Shown here piece after piece: positions 1 through 10,221 of a stretch of DNA of 29,782 nt. This DNA comes from Hepatocystis sp. ex Piliocolobus tephrosceles (Eukaryota > Apicomplexa > Aconoidasida > Haemosporida > Plasmodiidae). A program made the position numbers and the translations under genes. Each line of letters opens with the position of its first letter. The first letter of the stretch is position 1. The notes under the pieces were generated by a model that did no database searches, was not told the origin of the DNA, and worked only from the letters and a program-made list of their open reading frames with translations. The stretch is from the NCBI GenBank assembly GCA_902459845.2, contig CABPSV020000086.1:1-29782 (forward strand), written 5' to 3'.

Positions 1-76
<76 letters not shown>

Positions 77-867
77 GGTAAGGTAAATTCGTTACTAAGT
101 TTTAGCTTCATATAAATTAGTGTGTACATACAGGCTTTTATCAAATAGTAAATGAAGTAAATGAGAGAGTAAAATAATAAATAACCGAATTAAACAAGTA
201 TTTTAAAACATTCAAATTTGAAATTGTGAAAAATGGCATATATATATCTGTTTATTTATTTATATATTTGTTTATTTATTTATTTTTTTTTTTTTTTTTT
301 TTTTTTTTATTTTATTTTTTTTTTTAGGGTATAAATGTAGGTAGCTAAATACGGATGTTGAAATTTAGTATTTTTACTATAAATGTTATATACGTATAGG
401 TTTGTGCTATTATGTAATTCATTGTAAATTTTATTTTAATTTCGAAAATGCATAACATAAAAACCAGTTTAATTTTTATTTAATATATTTGTCACAGTTT
501 TAATAAAACTTTGTAGAACGTATATTCGAGTGGGTGAAAGTGTAACAATCGTTCCGCTAAGATATGTGTACATATTAGTCTAGTAACAAGTATAAATGTC
601 GTAGTGTCTTTTACAAAAAAACAAAACAAAAAAAAAAAAAAATAAATAAATAAAATTGTTATGCCTGTTTTGCTTGTTCAAAAAAAAAAAAAAAAAAATG
701 CACATATTCAAAAAGATAAATACTTACTTGATACTGTTCTTTAAAAATAACAGAAGTGAATAAATGAAAATGACAAAATAAACACCATTAAAAAATATTT
801 TTACTTTAGCATGCATATAATATATAAACCTTGTTTGTACAAGGAAATATATCACAACTATTTTTAG

Positions 868-900
<33 letters not shown>

Positions 901-946
901 CTATTTTTAGTTATATATATACATATACATATTAACTATTTTTAGT

Positions 947-978
<32 letters not shown>

Positions 979-1069
979 TATACGTACATACGTTTTATTC
1001 AAACACTGAACAATACAATAATACACACTGATCGTGGTTATTTTTTTTTTTCTCACCCTTCCTCCTCAA

Positions 1070-1108
<39 letters not shown>

Positions 1109-1121
1109 TCACATATGTCAT

Positions 1122-1163
<42 letters not shown>

Positions 1164-2237
1164 ATATAAATGTTTATATATACCGACTTTTGCTTAAACA
1201 CACTTATGTATTAAATTTATACAAGTATTACATTGAAAATTTGTTTGTAAAAGTATGTACATTCTGTTTTTATTTTAGTTCATTTATTTTACTTGACACT
1301 TTTTTTAGCCCATACATACATAAGCTTAGATTAATTTTTTTTTATATATTCAACAACTTTTTGTCTTATTATAAAAAAAAAAAAATAATATAACATAACA
1401 TAACATAAAATTTGGGACAGTGCTAAATCCGTTTTATTATTTTATTATTTTTTTATTTTTTTATTTTATTATTTTTTTATTTTTTTATTTTTTTATTTAT
1501 TTTGGATCGTACGTTTATTGGTTTTATTCTTTTTTTTTAGTTTTTTTTTCTTGTGTTGTCAAACAGAGCTTGTAACTATAGTTAAAAAAAAAAAAAATTA
1601 ACGCTAAAAAAAATTACAAAATTAGTTTATTTTTTATTTTTATTTTTTTTTTTTTACATAATTTTTTAGTTCTAACAAAAATAAGTACACACATATATGT
1701 TACATATTACACGTATATGAATACATACAAATATTCACAAAAATAGAAGTCAGTTTTTTTTTCTTACGATTACACAAACTAGTGCATTTTCATAGTCCAC
1801 TATTACGTTTTGTAAAATGCATATTTATGAGTAAAAAAAAAAAAAAAATAACAAGTCTTAACATGTGTATGTATAAGGGTACATATATCGAAGTTACTCA
1901 TGCATGCACGAATATGTACGTATATATATACATATATATATGTATGAACACGTAACAAGACTTGTTTATATTTGGATAATAAAATAAAACTAATTAACAG
2001 ACATATACAAAAAAAAAAAAAAAAAAAAATAAAAAAATAAAAAAAAATATGCACGTAGGTGTGTTTATAAGATAGGACTATAACTAAGCCTGACTTTTTT
2101 TTTTTTTTCTTTTTTTTTTTTCTATTGTACTAACGAACACGAGCACTTGCAAATTAAACAAACCGAACACATACATATGTTCAACATATCAAAAATAACA
2201 ACAAAACAAGTAATAAGAACGGAAGTAACTGTTATAA

Positions 2238-2279
<42 letters not shown>

Positions 2280-2308
2280 CGAACTTAGATAAGGAAAAGT
2301 AGTGAAAA
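1..2308. other. Repeat-rich spacer upstream of the dynein intermediate chain gene
   Basis: No convincing gene is seen on either strand. The stretch opens with about 72 T (1-72). It also holds poly-T near 282-325, poly-A near 627-642, 680-697, 1071-1105 and 1125-1161, and a block at 857-975 in which an ACTATTTTTAGTTATATA unit recurs three times around (TA)n. A 46-odd base poly-A ends about 30 bases before the ATG at 2309. Short open frames here are translations of homopolymers. The part nearest 2309 presumably holds the promoter and 5' UTR of the dynein gene, but no specific element can be assigned. Confidence 0.7.
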
Positions 2309-4864
2309 ATGGATAATGGAATGGATAAAAATTTCGAGTTCGATATCCTGAAACCAATCGAAGAAACAGAAAGACTTGAGTTGCAAAATAAACTTAATGA
2401 ACAGAGATTACTATTAGAAGAAAAAAAAAAATATTTAGAAGAATTAAAAAAAGTGAGTGAAAACAATTATGAAATAGGAAATAATAAAATAAACGAAATA
2501 AATGATATTTATCCTGACCCTGATCAGATGCTTAAATCATTTTTAGAAAAATTAGCAAAAGAAGATTCAGAAGATGATCAAAATTCGAATAATAAAGAAA
2601 ATGATAAAAATGACTTAGATAGTGAACACCTAGTGAACAATAATTTTATTAAAAATGCTCAGTTATATAATAATAAATATACTTCAAAAGATGAACAATT
2701 TGATCAATCTTTTATTTTTTCAAAAAACATTTCTATAAGGACATTTAGTTTTAAAATTAATAAAACAGCTGAAGAAAATGTTATAAATATCCAAAATAAA
2801 ATGGTAAATAATTTTGATAAATCGATACAAGTGAACATTATTGATATTGGTTTAGATAAAACTGTGGCAAGTGATGGTGATAGTGGGAGTAGTGGCAGTG
2901 AAAGTAGTGGCAGTGAAAGTGGCGGAAGTGAAAGTGGCGGAAGTGGAAGTGGCGGAAGTGGAAGTGGCGGAAGTGAAAGTGGCGGAAGTGGAAGTGGCGG
3001 AAGTGGAAGTAGCGGTAATGATGACGTGTTAAAAAAACGAAAAATTAAATTCAAAAAAAAAACGCAAAAAAAAGGGCAAAAAAATGGACAAAAAAAAACT
3101 AATTTGAATAGTACAATTACTGAATCAAACAAAAATGGAATTTTGGTGAATAAAAAAGAACAAAATGGAAAATTGGATGGGGGAGTAAACGATAGGGACG
3201 GTATAGAAGATATGGATGATGGTGGTGGTGATGGTGATGGTGATGGAACCATCGAAACTTCAGAAACACATTCAGATTCTCCAACAATAACAAAAACAAG
3301 ATTAAGTAACTTACAAAAAAGTGATAAAAGTGATAAAAGTGATAAAAGTGATAAAATAGTGGGGGGAGTAAAAATACATAAACAAGAAAAAAAATACATA
3401 AAACAAAGCAAAGGTAAAAGCAAAGGTAAAAGTAAAGGTAAAAGTAAAGGTAAAGCAAAACTAGTGTCGAAAAAAAAAAAAAAAATAAAAATTGTTAGTA
3501 ATGATGAGAACAGCGATAATAACAGTGTAAAAAAAGAAAAACCAGACTTGGCACATAATAAAAAAACAAACACCCAGTTAAACGATACAAAAAAAAAAGA
3601 AATACTCCAAAGTAATAATTTTATAAAGTTTATAAAAAATAAATCAAAAGTTATTGAAAGATCTTTAGGAGAACAAAGTATGTTCAACGATACATTTGAC
3701 TTTGTTTTATCTAATTCAATGAATAATTTAGAACCTAACGAAAAATTAAAATTTTTAAATAAATATACATGTAAAAAATATACACATGGTAGACCAATAA
3801 CAGATGTTAAACCAAGTACATTTTCGAGTAATATATTTTTAGCATCTTATGGTGTATCTGATTCTATTAGTTATACAGAACCAGACGGTTATGTATTAGT
3901 TTGGAATACTACTATGAATAATCAACCAGAATTTATATTTATATCTCAACCAGCTGTATGTACAGCTTTATTTGATAAATATAATCCACACTTAATTATA
4001 GGTGGTACATATACAGGTAATATAGTTTTATGGGATATAAGAGCAAAACAAAAACCGGTACAAAAAACATTATTTTCAGGACAAAGTCATAAATATCCTG
4101 TATATTGCGCTGATGTTATAGGAACACAAAATGCACATAACTTAGTTACGTTAGATATAGATGGAAGACTTTGTAATTGGTCATTAAATATGTTAACAAA
4201 TCCATCTTATGTAATTGATTTAAAAAAAGGTAATAAAGAAATAAGTTGTACATCTTTCTCTTTTCAAGAAGGTGAAATTGATACTTTTTATGGAGGAACT
4301 GATGAAGGTATACTATTTCAAGCACAAATACATGGAAATAAAGCAGGTATAACACATGACCATTCTATACATAATGGTCCAATTACTTCTACACATTTCC
4401 ATCCACTTATTGATAAAACTGCTGACCATAATGATCTAATTTTAACATGTTCAGTAGATTGGTCTTGTAAATTATTAAGTATAAAAAAACCAAATAATAT
4501 TTTATATACTTTTGACTCTTTCGAAGATTATTTAACTGATGTTAAATGGCATCCAACACATCCTGGCATTTTTGCTGCCAGTAGTAGTAATGGTAAAATA
4601 AGATTGTGTAATTTATCTACTGATATAGATTTATCTTTTTTTGAAACTACACTAATTAATACTGCTATAAATAAAATGGCATGGTCTTGTGATGGAAAAA
4701 AATTAATAGCTGGTGACGCTGATGGCACACTAACGTTATGGCATGCCTCTAGCGATGTATATCAGCCTAGAGCTGACGACATAGCTAAGTTCGATTCGAA
4801 AATTGGTAAACTCAAATCGGAATATGCATCAACGGATGAATTGATTGACTCAGATGGGATCTAG
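2309..4864 (+). CDS. Cytoplasmic dynein intermediate chain (DYNC1I/IC74 family), 851 aa
   Basis: Scaffold subunit of the microtubule minus-end motor; it links dynein heavy chains to light chains and to dynactin. Residues 18-53 form a charged coiled coil (LEEKKKYLEELKK), matching the dynactin/NDEL-binding helix of the family. Residues about 54-190 are a disordered linker that contains DKSIQVN at 170-176, an LC8-like site. Then come low-complexity inserts: Ser-Gly-Glu repeats around 190-236, an Asp-Gly tract, SDK repeats and KSKG repeats. The WD40 propeller starts near HGRPIT (493) and ends near TLTLWHASS (about 810). It includes VIGTQNAHNLVTLD, close to the VGTQNAHNL signature of cytoplasmic rather than axonemal intermediate chains. 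The gene is a single exon. ATG 2309 is the first in frame, just after a long poly-A. It is convergent with the NSUN5-like gene. Human orthologues are about 640 aa; the excess is low-complexity sequence. An axonemal chain is less likely. Confidence 0.93.
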   Translation: MDNGMDKNFEFDILKPIEETERLELQNKLNEQRLLLEEKKKYLEELKKVSENNYEIGNNKINEINDIYPDPDQMLKSFLEKLAKEDSEDDQNSNNKENDKNDLDSEHLVNNNFIKNAQLYNNKYTSKDEQFDQSFIFSKNISIRTFSFKINKTAEENVINIQNKMVNNFDKSIQVNIIDIGLDKTVASDGDSGSSGSESSGSESGGSESGGSGSGGSGSGGSESGGSGSGGSGSSGNDDVLKKRKIKFKKKTQKKGQKNGQKKTNLNSTITESNKNGILVNKKEQNGKLDGGVNDRDGIEDMDDGGGDGDGDGTIETSETHSDSPTITKTRLSNLQKSDKSDKSDKSDKIVGGVKIHKQEKKYIKQSKGKSKGKSKGKSKGKAKLVSKKKKKIKIVSNDENSDNNSVKKEKPDLAHNKKTNTQLNDTKKKEILQSNNFIKFIKNKSKVIERSLGEQSMFNDTFDFVLSNSMNNLEPNEKLKFLNKYTCKKYTHGRPITDVKPSTFSSNIFLASYGVSDSISYTEPDGYVLVWNTTMNNQPEFIFISQPAVCTALFDKYNPHLIIGGTYTGNIVLWDIRAKQKPVQKTLFSGQSHKYPVYCADVIGTQNAHNLVTLDIDGRLCNWSLNMLTNPSYVIDLKKGNKEISCTSFSFQEGEIDTFYGGTDEGILFQAQIHGNKAGITHDHSIHNGPITSTHFHPLIDKTADHNDLILTCSVDWSCKLLSIKKPNNILYTFDSFEDYLTDVKWHPTHPGIFAASSSNGKIRLCNLSTDIDLSFFETTLINTAINKMAWSCDGKKLIAGDADGTLTLWHASSDVYQPRADDIAKFDSKIGKLKSEYASTDELIDSDGI
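2870..3455 (+). repeat. In-frame low-complexity blocks in the dynein intermediate chain
   Basis: Several codon-phased tandem repeats fall between the N-terminal helix and the WD40 propeller. AGTGGCGGAAGTGAAAGT-like units (2880-3015) encode Ser/Gly/Glu. GATGGTGGT-like units (3215-3245) encode Asp-Gly. AGTGATAAA (3319-3356) encodes SDK. AAAGGTAAAAGC (3409-3455) encodes KSKG. All units are multiples of three bases, so changes in copy number keep the frame. Confidence 0.9.
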
Positions 4865-4926
4865 TCAAAACGTGCGTTCATGTGTGAATGTATAAATGTA
4901 AGTACGTACGTGAGTACTTATGTATG

Positions 4927-4958
<32 letters not shown>

Positions 4959-5055
4959 TGTATGTATGTATGTATGTATGTATGTATGTTTTTTTTTTTT
5001 TTTTTACTGTTTTACGTGAAAAACTTAAACAACTTGTAAAAAATGACAAACTATG

Positions 5056-5095
<40 letters not shown>

Positions 5096-5191
5096 ACATA
5101 TACATGACAAAACTTAAAAACATGCATATACATGACAAAACTTAAAAACATGCATATACATGACAAAACTTAAAAACATGCGTATGTAATA
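4865..5191. repeat. Convergent 3' spacer with (TATG)n and a 28-bp tandem repeat
   Basis: This is the tail-to-tail gap between the dynein and NSUN5-like genes. It holds a TATG tetranucleotide array of about 17 copies (4920-4989), a poly-T, a poly-A (5060-5087), and about 3.5 copies of a 28-bp unit with core ACATGCATATACATGACAAA (5088-5185). The last copy stops a few bases before the NSUN5-like stop codon. No gene is seen. Confidence 0.85.
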
Positions 5192-6928
5192 CTAGATCCG
5201 ACAAATCTTCGCAACAAATATACCCCTACATAAGTGCTCACTCGGAAATGTACGTACAAACATATTGGGAAAATCACACTTATCATCTTTATAAATAAAT
5301 TTATCTTTTCCAGCTTTTTTTAAACAAAACCCTTTTTTTTCTTTTAGTACATTTTTTATGACTTGTTCATTTTCTTCTTCAAAAAATGAACAAGTTGAAT
5401 AAATAAAAGTTTTTGCATTAGGCAAATTAGTTAAAGCATGGGATAATATATTTTTTTGGAAGTTTGATAATTTATTTACTTTCTCGGTTATCCAGTTAGG
5501 TACCTTAGGGATTTTCTTTTTTAACAAAATGTAATTTATGTTTTCATCACTTTCATCACTGTCTTGATTGTCGTTATGGCCATTATGACTATTATGACCA
5601 TTATGACCATTATGACCATTATGACCATTATGGGTAATACCAGTTTCGGTGCCATTTTTTTTTTTATTTTTTTTATTTTTATGCATGTCTTTTGACACCT
5701 TTTTTGTTGCATAAGACATGTTAATATTTTTATTTCTCATACTCCCCTTTTTATTATTTATCGTACTACTGTTAGAAATGCCAAATACTCGAATAATATT
5801 TTGTTTATAAATAAAATCGGGCATGCCACTAGAGGAACAAGAAGGATCTAAAAAAACAACGTCAATAGAAGGCAAAAATGAAAAATCATCAATTAATAAA
5901 TTAAAAAAATCATAATTATATATTTTTATAATTAATTTATTGTTTTTATGTTTTATATAAAATATATTTATATCTTTATTTTTACAAAAAAAAAAATTAT
6001 TATTAACATTAAATTGGCTATCTTCTTTCATACTCTCATGTGTATAACAACCAATATATTCATTATTTTTTAAAATTTCTTTTATTAAAGTAAAACATCG
6101 GTCTCTATCTTTTTCTACACATATTAAAAAACCTTCTTGTTGTAAATGCATCAAAGTATAAATAGCTTTACTACCAGGAGATGAACAAATGTCTAAAACA
6201 GTCATACCTTTTTTTATATCACCTGCTTCTACAACTAAACACGATGTTTTATCTATTATTCTTATTTTATTATTTTTATAATAAACACTATTTATCAACC
6301 CACTTACATTTATATTATCAATCTTATACAACTGTTTAATATCTTCGTCTTTTTCAATTGGTACTATTTGTTTTAGTTCATCGATTATGTTACTCATTTC
6401 GTTTTTTTCTTCTTTATAAATTATAAAATATTTTTTTATTTCACTTACTTGTGAACAGCTATTAATGGTAGTATTATTAACGACAGTGTTATTAACAACA
6501 GTGTTATTAACAACAGTGTTATTAACAACAGTGTTATTAACTTCGGTGTTATTAACTTCGGTGTTATTGAGACTGTTGAGGCTATCGGGAACATATACAT
6601 ATTTATACACCTTTCTATTATAATAGCTCCTAATTATATCAGCTTTTTTCATTATTTCTCTTTTTATTGCTCCACCGCCATCAATTTTAAATCTTTCAAC
6701 AAATACGCACAGAAGGATTATGGTCAGAAATTTATTTTTACAATTTTCGGACAAAAACCGATTGTACATAGCGTTTAAAAGAGGTAGTTTCTCCAGAGAC
6801 TTATACACCAGCCAGTACATCTGTAGATACAAAATAAGTGGGCACATAAGGACCCGAACAAAAAAATATACATACGTATGTATAAGTGTAATTGTAAGTA
6901 TAAGTGTATGTATAAGTAAAGGTATAAG

Positions 6929-6963
<35 letters not shown>

Positions 6964-7312
6964 GAGTTAAACATTCTTTTTTGTATATGTTAATCTGTAC
7001 TGGTGTACAACAAATCGCTGTAACAAAAATAAAGATATACTACTTTTTTTTTTAATAGTTTTTAGAGCTCTTGCATGTTTCCATGTGTATGTATGTATAC
7101 ATATACATGTATATATATTTACATTAACATATAAGGAGAGACAAATAAAAGCAGAAAACACAAAACAAAAAACACATACTCATAATTTTTATTTTGTTAT
7201 GTATTACCTTTTTGAAAGACTCATCCTTATGTTCGAATAGAGCATCTTTTAATCCTTTTCCCCGAGAAGTTTTCATCAAAACTTCAGCAGCTTTTTTGTA
7301 TATAAGCGACAT
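5192..7312 (-). CDS. NSUN5/Rcm1-type rRNA cytosine-C5 methyltransferase, two exons, 577 aa
   Basis: Predicted SAM-dependent RNA m5C methyltransferase; family members (human NSUN5, yeast Rcm1) modify one cytosine of large-subunit rRNA. Exon 1 is 7312-7208 (35 codons, MSLIYKKAAEVLMKTSRGKG...). The intron 7207-6821 has donor AAG|GTAATA and acceptor TATCTACAG. Exon 2 is 6820-5192 (542 codons plus stop). The junction is phase 0 and joins ESFKK to MYWLVYKSLE, as in NSUN5 (KGLVYSS...LYALVCET). Motif I is DICSSPGSK at about 245-253. Motif IV is DPSCSSSGM (360-368) with Cys363. Motif VI is YSTCSFFEEENE with Cys512, the expected catalytic nucleophile. DPSC-SSGM, with Ser in place of the usual Pro before Cys, points to NSUN5 over other NSUNs. 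Inserts are VVNNT repeats (about 120-152) and GHN repeats (about 430-450). Exon 2 alone stays open back to ATG 6847, but that start lacks the conserved N-terminus. Confidence 0.9.
6821..7207 (-). other. Intron of the NSUN5-like gene
   Basis: This 387-nt intron is phase 0, with GTAATA at the donor and TTTTGTATCTACAG at the acceptor, read on the minus strand. On the plus strand it contains TAAGTATAAGTGTATG-type repeats (about 6890-6930) and a 29-base poly-A (6932-6960). The splice is inferred because both sides match consecutive parts of the NSUN5 N-terminus. Confidence 0.82.
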
Positions 7313-7955
7313 CCTGTTTGGTCATGTATATATGTTGGATTTACTTATTTACAACTATTTTTTTTCTCACATAGTTTTTCTCACTTATTTTTCTTTACTT
7401 ATTTTTTTTACTTATTTTTTCTCATTTATTTTTTCTCATTTATTTTTTTTCATTTATTTTTTTTCATTTATTTTTTTTCATTTATTTTTTCTCATTTATT
7501 TTTTCTCATTTATTTTTTCTCATTTATTTTTTTTTAACTTATTTATTTACTTTCAAAAGAACATATCAATTTTTTTTTTTTTTTTGTTACAATTAGCATA
7601 ATAAAATTACAGAACGTATTATATTTTTAAACGATTTCGAAAACACAATTTTTATACGAATTTACAACTAGTCCTCAAGCAGTCTCATCATATGACTGTT
7701 TGTTTTTTTTTTTTTTTTCTCAAAAATATATGACTCAAAAACATGTACATCCGTTAATACATCCATTCATATACAAGTGATGGATTAAACACTACATGTT
7801 CAACTGTTTCCGCATGAGTGGTAAAAAAAGAATATTAAAAAAGTATGTATAAATATACATATATATATAAACAAGTCTAAAAAAAAATTAATTATTAAAC
7901 AATATCATTAACCATTAAGTAGTATAATAATAAAAAAAGTACCTGAACGGGATAG

Positions 7956-8004
<49 letters not shown>

Positions 8005-8039
8005 GTATCGATTTATAATTCTTTTTACAAACACAACAC
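7313..8039. promoter_or_regulatory. Shared 5' region between divergent NSUN5-like and RsfS-like genes
   Basis: This 727-base head-to-head gap must hold the promoters of both genes. It contains a tandem array of ATTTATTTTTTCTCATTT-like units (7376-7545), poly-T tracts at 7571-7585 and 7700-7717, and a poly-A of about 50 bases (7954-8003) ending some 37 bases before the first ATG of the RsfS-like gene. No defined binding motif can be picked out. The open frame 7194-7601 on the plus strand is a shadow of the NSUN5 exon plus the T-rich repeat. Confidence 0.6.
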
Positions 8040-9682
8040 ATGTGCAAATGTATACCCAATTATATACATATTTTTAGATGCTTTAAGATGCTGAGAAAAA
8101 AAGGCTGTTTGTTTGACTTTTTCAAAAGAAGCTTTGTGAGCGAGGAAAAAATTTTTGATTATTTAAAAAGAAAAACTAAACAAGTCAGCTTTAATGAACG
8201 GGCTAGCTTTAATGAACGGGCTAGTTTAAATGAACGGGCTAGCTTAAATGAACGGGCTAGCTTAAATGAAGGAGTCAGCTTAAATGAACGAGCTAACTTA
8301 AATGAACGGACTAGCCATGATAAAAAACAAAAATCCACAAACATAAACGACGACAAAGTCGAAATAATAAACATTGATGAAAAGATTTTTGAAAATACGG
8401 GTGTTTTAAAAAATGATATAGAGGAACAATCTGGGTCAGCAACAGAAGATGGATTTTATGAAAACATGAAAAATTTTCAAAAAGTGGATATTAAAAAGTT
8501 ATTAAAAGAAACAATAGATTATTATGGCTCAAAACAACTGAATGAAAATAAGAACATAAAACAAAAAGAAACAAAAGCAGACATAGGAATAAACATGGGC
8601 ATAAAAAAGTCAAATATGAATAGCTCAAAAAAAAAATTAAATTTGCCTAACAATATTCAATTAAATACAACGGATGATGCATTACAAGGCGAATTACAAG
8701 GCGAATTACATGACGGATTACATGACGGATTACATGACGGATTACACTATATAAAAAATGAAAATTGTGTTAATAAAACAAATAGAATTTTTCAAAATGT
8801 ACAAGAAGGTACACATTTGAATAGGAGTACTGTTACAAACAAGGACACGACCATTAATGACTATAACAATAACACAAACAATGACAACAGAAAAAACATA
8901 CATAACGACACATACGAATGTTTAACCCCTGCACAACGCTTTTACGAAGAAAATAAAGAAAAACTATTTTACGAAAGCATGAAATATTACAATAATAAAA
9001 AAAAAAGAGTTTTAAATATACAAGATGGTGAAGATGATATATATAATCAAGACTACTATTATGTAAATAACACAAATCCTATTGTTAAACCAAAAAAAAA
9101 TTATTTATTCGATTACGAAAATGATGAAAACGATTATACATATGAGAATATGAATAATCATACAAATAACAGTGATGAATATGATAATATCGAACTAGAA
9201 AAAGGAATAATGCCAACTATAGAACAAATTGTATGTATATTAAAATATGAAAAAGTTAAAAATATTAAAGTTATAAACTTAGATGAATGTGGTAGAAGGG
9301 ATGTAGGTATGTTTTTAATTTTATGTACAGGACAAACACCGAAACATAATAAAAAAGTTGGTAAACTAATAAGTAAAATATTTAAAGATTTGGAAATACC
9401 ATATATATCAAATATAGTATACTGTTATTGTAATAAAGAAGACGAATGGGTTATTACTCACTGTGGACCACTAAAAGTTCATATTATTACTCAAGAGTTA
9501 AGAGATCTGTATGATATAGAAAATTTATTTTTATATCCGCATGAACATTTTAATAATGATAATTTTCCTTCCTTTTTCGATTATACACCCGGAGTACCTC
9601 CACCTTATATTGTTCGAAGTAATACGCCTGTGAATTCTTACCAAAATGATGAATTATATCAGAAGTTTATATCGGACACGTG

Positions 9683-9683
<1 letters not shown>
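8040..9683 (+). CDS. RsfS/Iojap-family protein (ribosomal silencing factor, DUF143), probably organellar
   Basis: RsfS/Iojap/MALSU1 proteins bind uL14 of bacterial-type large ribosomal subunits and act in subunit assembly or anti-association. The domain is at about 391-500: MPTIEQIVCILKYEKVKNI, INLDECG-RRDVGMFLILCTGQ, EDEWVITHCGPLKVHIITQE, then LRDLYDIENLFLYP. These match the family strings ...D.MIICTG, ...DWI.VD.GD.IVH, and R..Y.LE.LW. The family Asp in W...D.G is His here (HCG). The first 390 residues are mostly disordered, with seven SxNERA hexapeptides (8187-8312) and HDGL repeats. ATG 8040 is the first start; Met17 (8088, MLRKKGCLFDFFKRSF) gives a more basic, mitochondrial-presequence-like N-terminus and is a good alternative. 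TATTTTTAG just before 8078 could also be a splice acceptor. No hydrophobic signal peptide is visible, so mitochondrion is favoured over apicoplast. Confidence 0.85.
8187..8312 (+). repeat. 18-bp minisatellite encoding SxNERA hexapeptides
   Basis: Seven units of AGCTTTAATGAACGGGCT and variants encode SFNERA, SLNERA, SLNEGV and NLNERT. A second in-frame repeat of 12 bases (GGATTACATGAC) at about 8690-8746 encodes HDGL. Both lie in the disordered N-terminal region ahead of the RsfS domain. Confidence 0.92.
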
Positions 9684-9722
<39 letters not shown>

Positions 9723-9876
9723 ATAAATATGGATATATATATATATATGTACTTCCGCGCACATGTTTATACGTTAGATAAGTGTATTATCAACGCATAA
9801 ATATTAATTAAAATATATTAATATCTAACTAATTAAATAAACACAAGTACATGTACGTGAAAAAAGGTGAAAGCAT

Positions 9877-9913
<37 letters not shown>

Positions 9914-10060
9914 TAATATGTACATAAGCTTACTCACACTGGCTCATTCACATTAGCTTATTCAAGCTAGCTTATTTACACATAAAAATGTTTAGCTATT
10001 AACTGCTTATTCGGGTACTAGTTTATTAACTAAAAAAAACAGAAACAAAAACAAATAAAC
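9684..10060. other. Spacer between the RsfS-like gene and the MYCBPAP-like gene
   Basis: It starts with a 31-base poly-A directly after the TGA of the RsfS-like gene and holds a 31-base poly-T (about 9880-9910). A short set of GCTTATTCA / AGCTTATTTACA variants lies at 9926-9980. It presumably includes the 3' UTR of one gene and the promoter of the next. No gene is seen. Confidence 0.7.
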
Positions 10061-10182
10061 ATGGAAGAAAATAGAGTGAAAAAAAAAACAGTGACGAAGG
10101 CAAAGACTAAAGTGTCTAAAGAAGAACAAGTAAAAAATATGTAAATATGTAAATATTTATATATATATATATATTACGTACG

Positions 10183-10221
<39 letters not shown>

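Noticed and set aside
1034..1393. 119-codon plus-strand frame with poly-Lys
   Set aside because: Made of two poly-A tracts and TA-rich sequence; no conserved segment and no splice partner.
3553..3590. TNTQLND segment as an LC8 site in the dynein intermediate chain
   Set aside because: It lacks the Thr-Gln-Thr core and lies among Lys-rich low-complexity text; DKSIQVN at 170-176 is a better match.
2704..3687. 327-codon open frame on the minus strand
   Set aside because: Antisense of the dynein intermediate chain's low-complexity region; Leu/Pro/Ser/Phe text has no domain and the plus strand has a clear WD40 gene.
5578..5640. Regularly spaced direct repeats that could be mistaken for a CRISPR array
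   Set aside because: This is a contiguous codon repeat (GHN) in an exon, with no unique spacers; the genome is eukaryotic.
10141..10146. Alternative splice donor for exon 1 of the giant gene
   Set aside because: Exon 1 would end in phase 2 and joining to 10402 gives ATC then TAA, a stop; the donor at 10130 keeps the frame.
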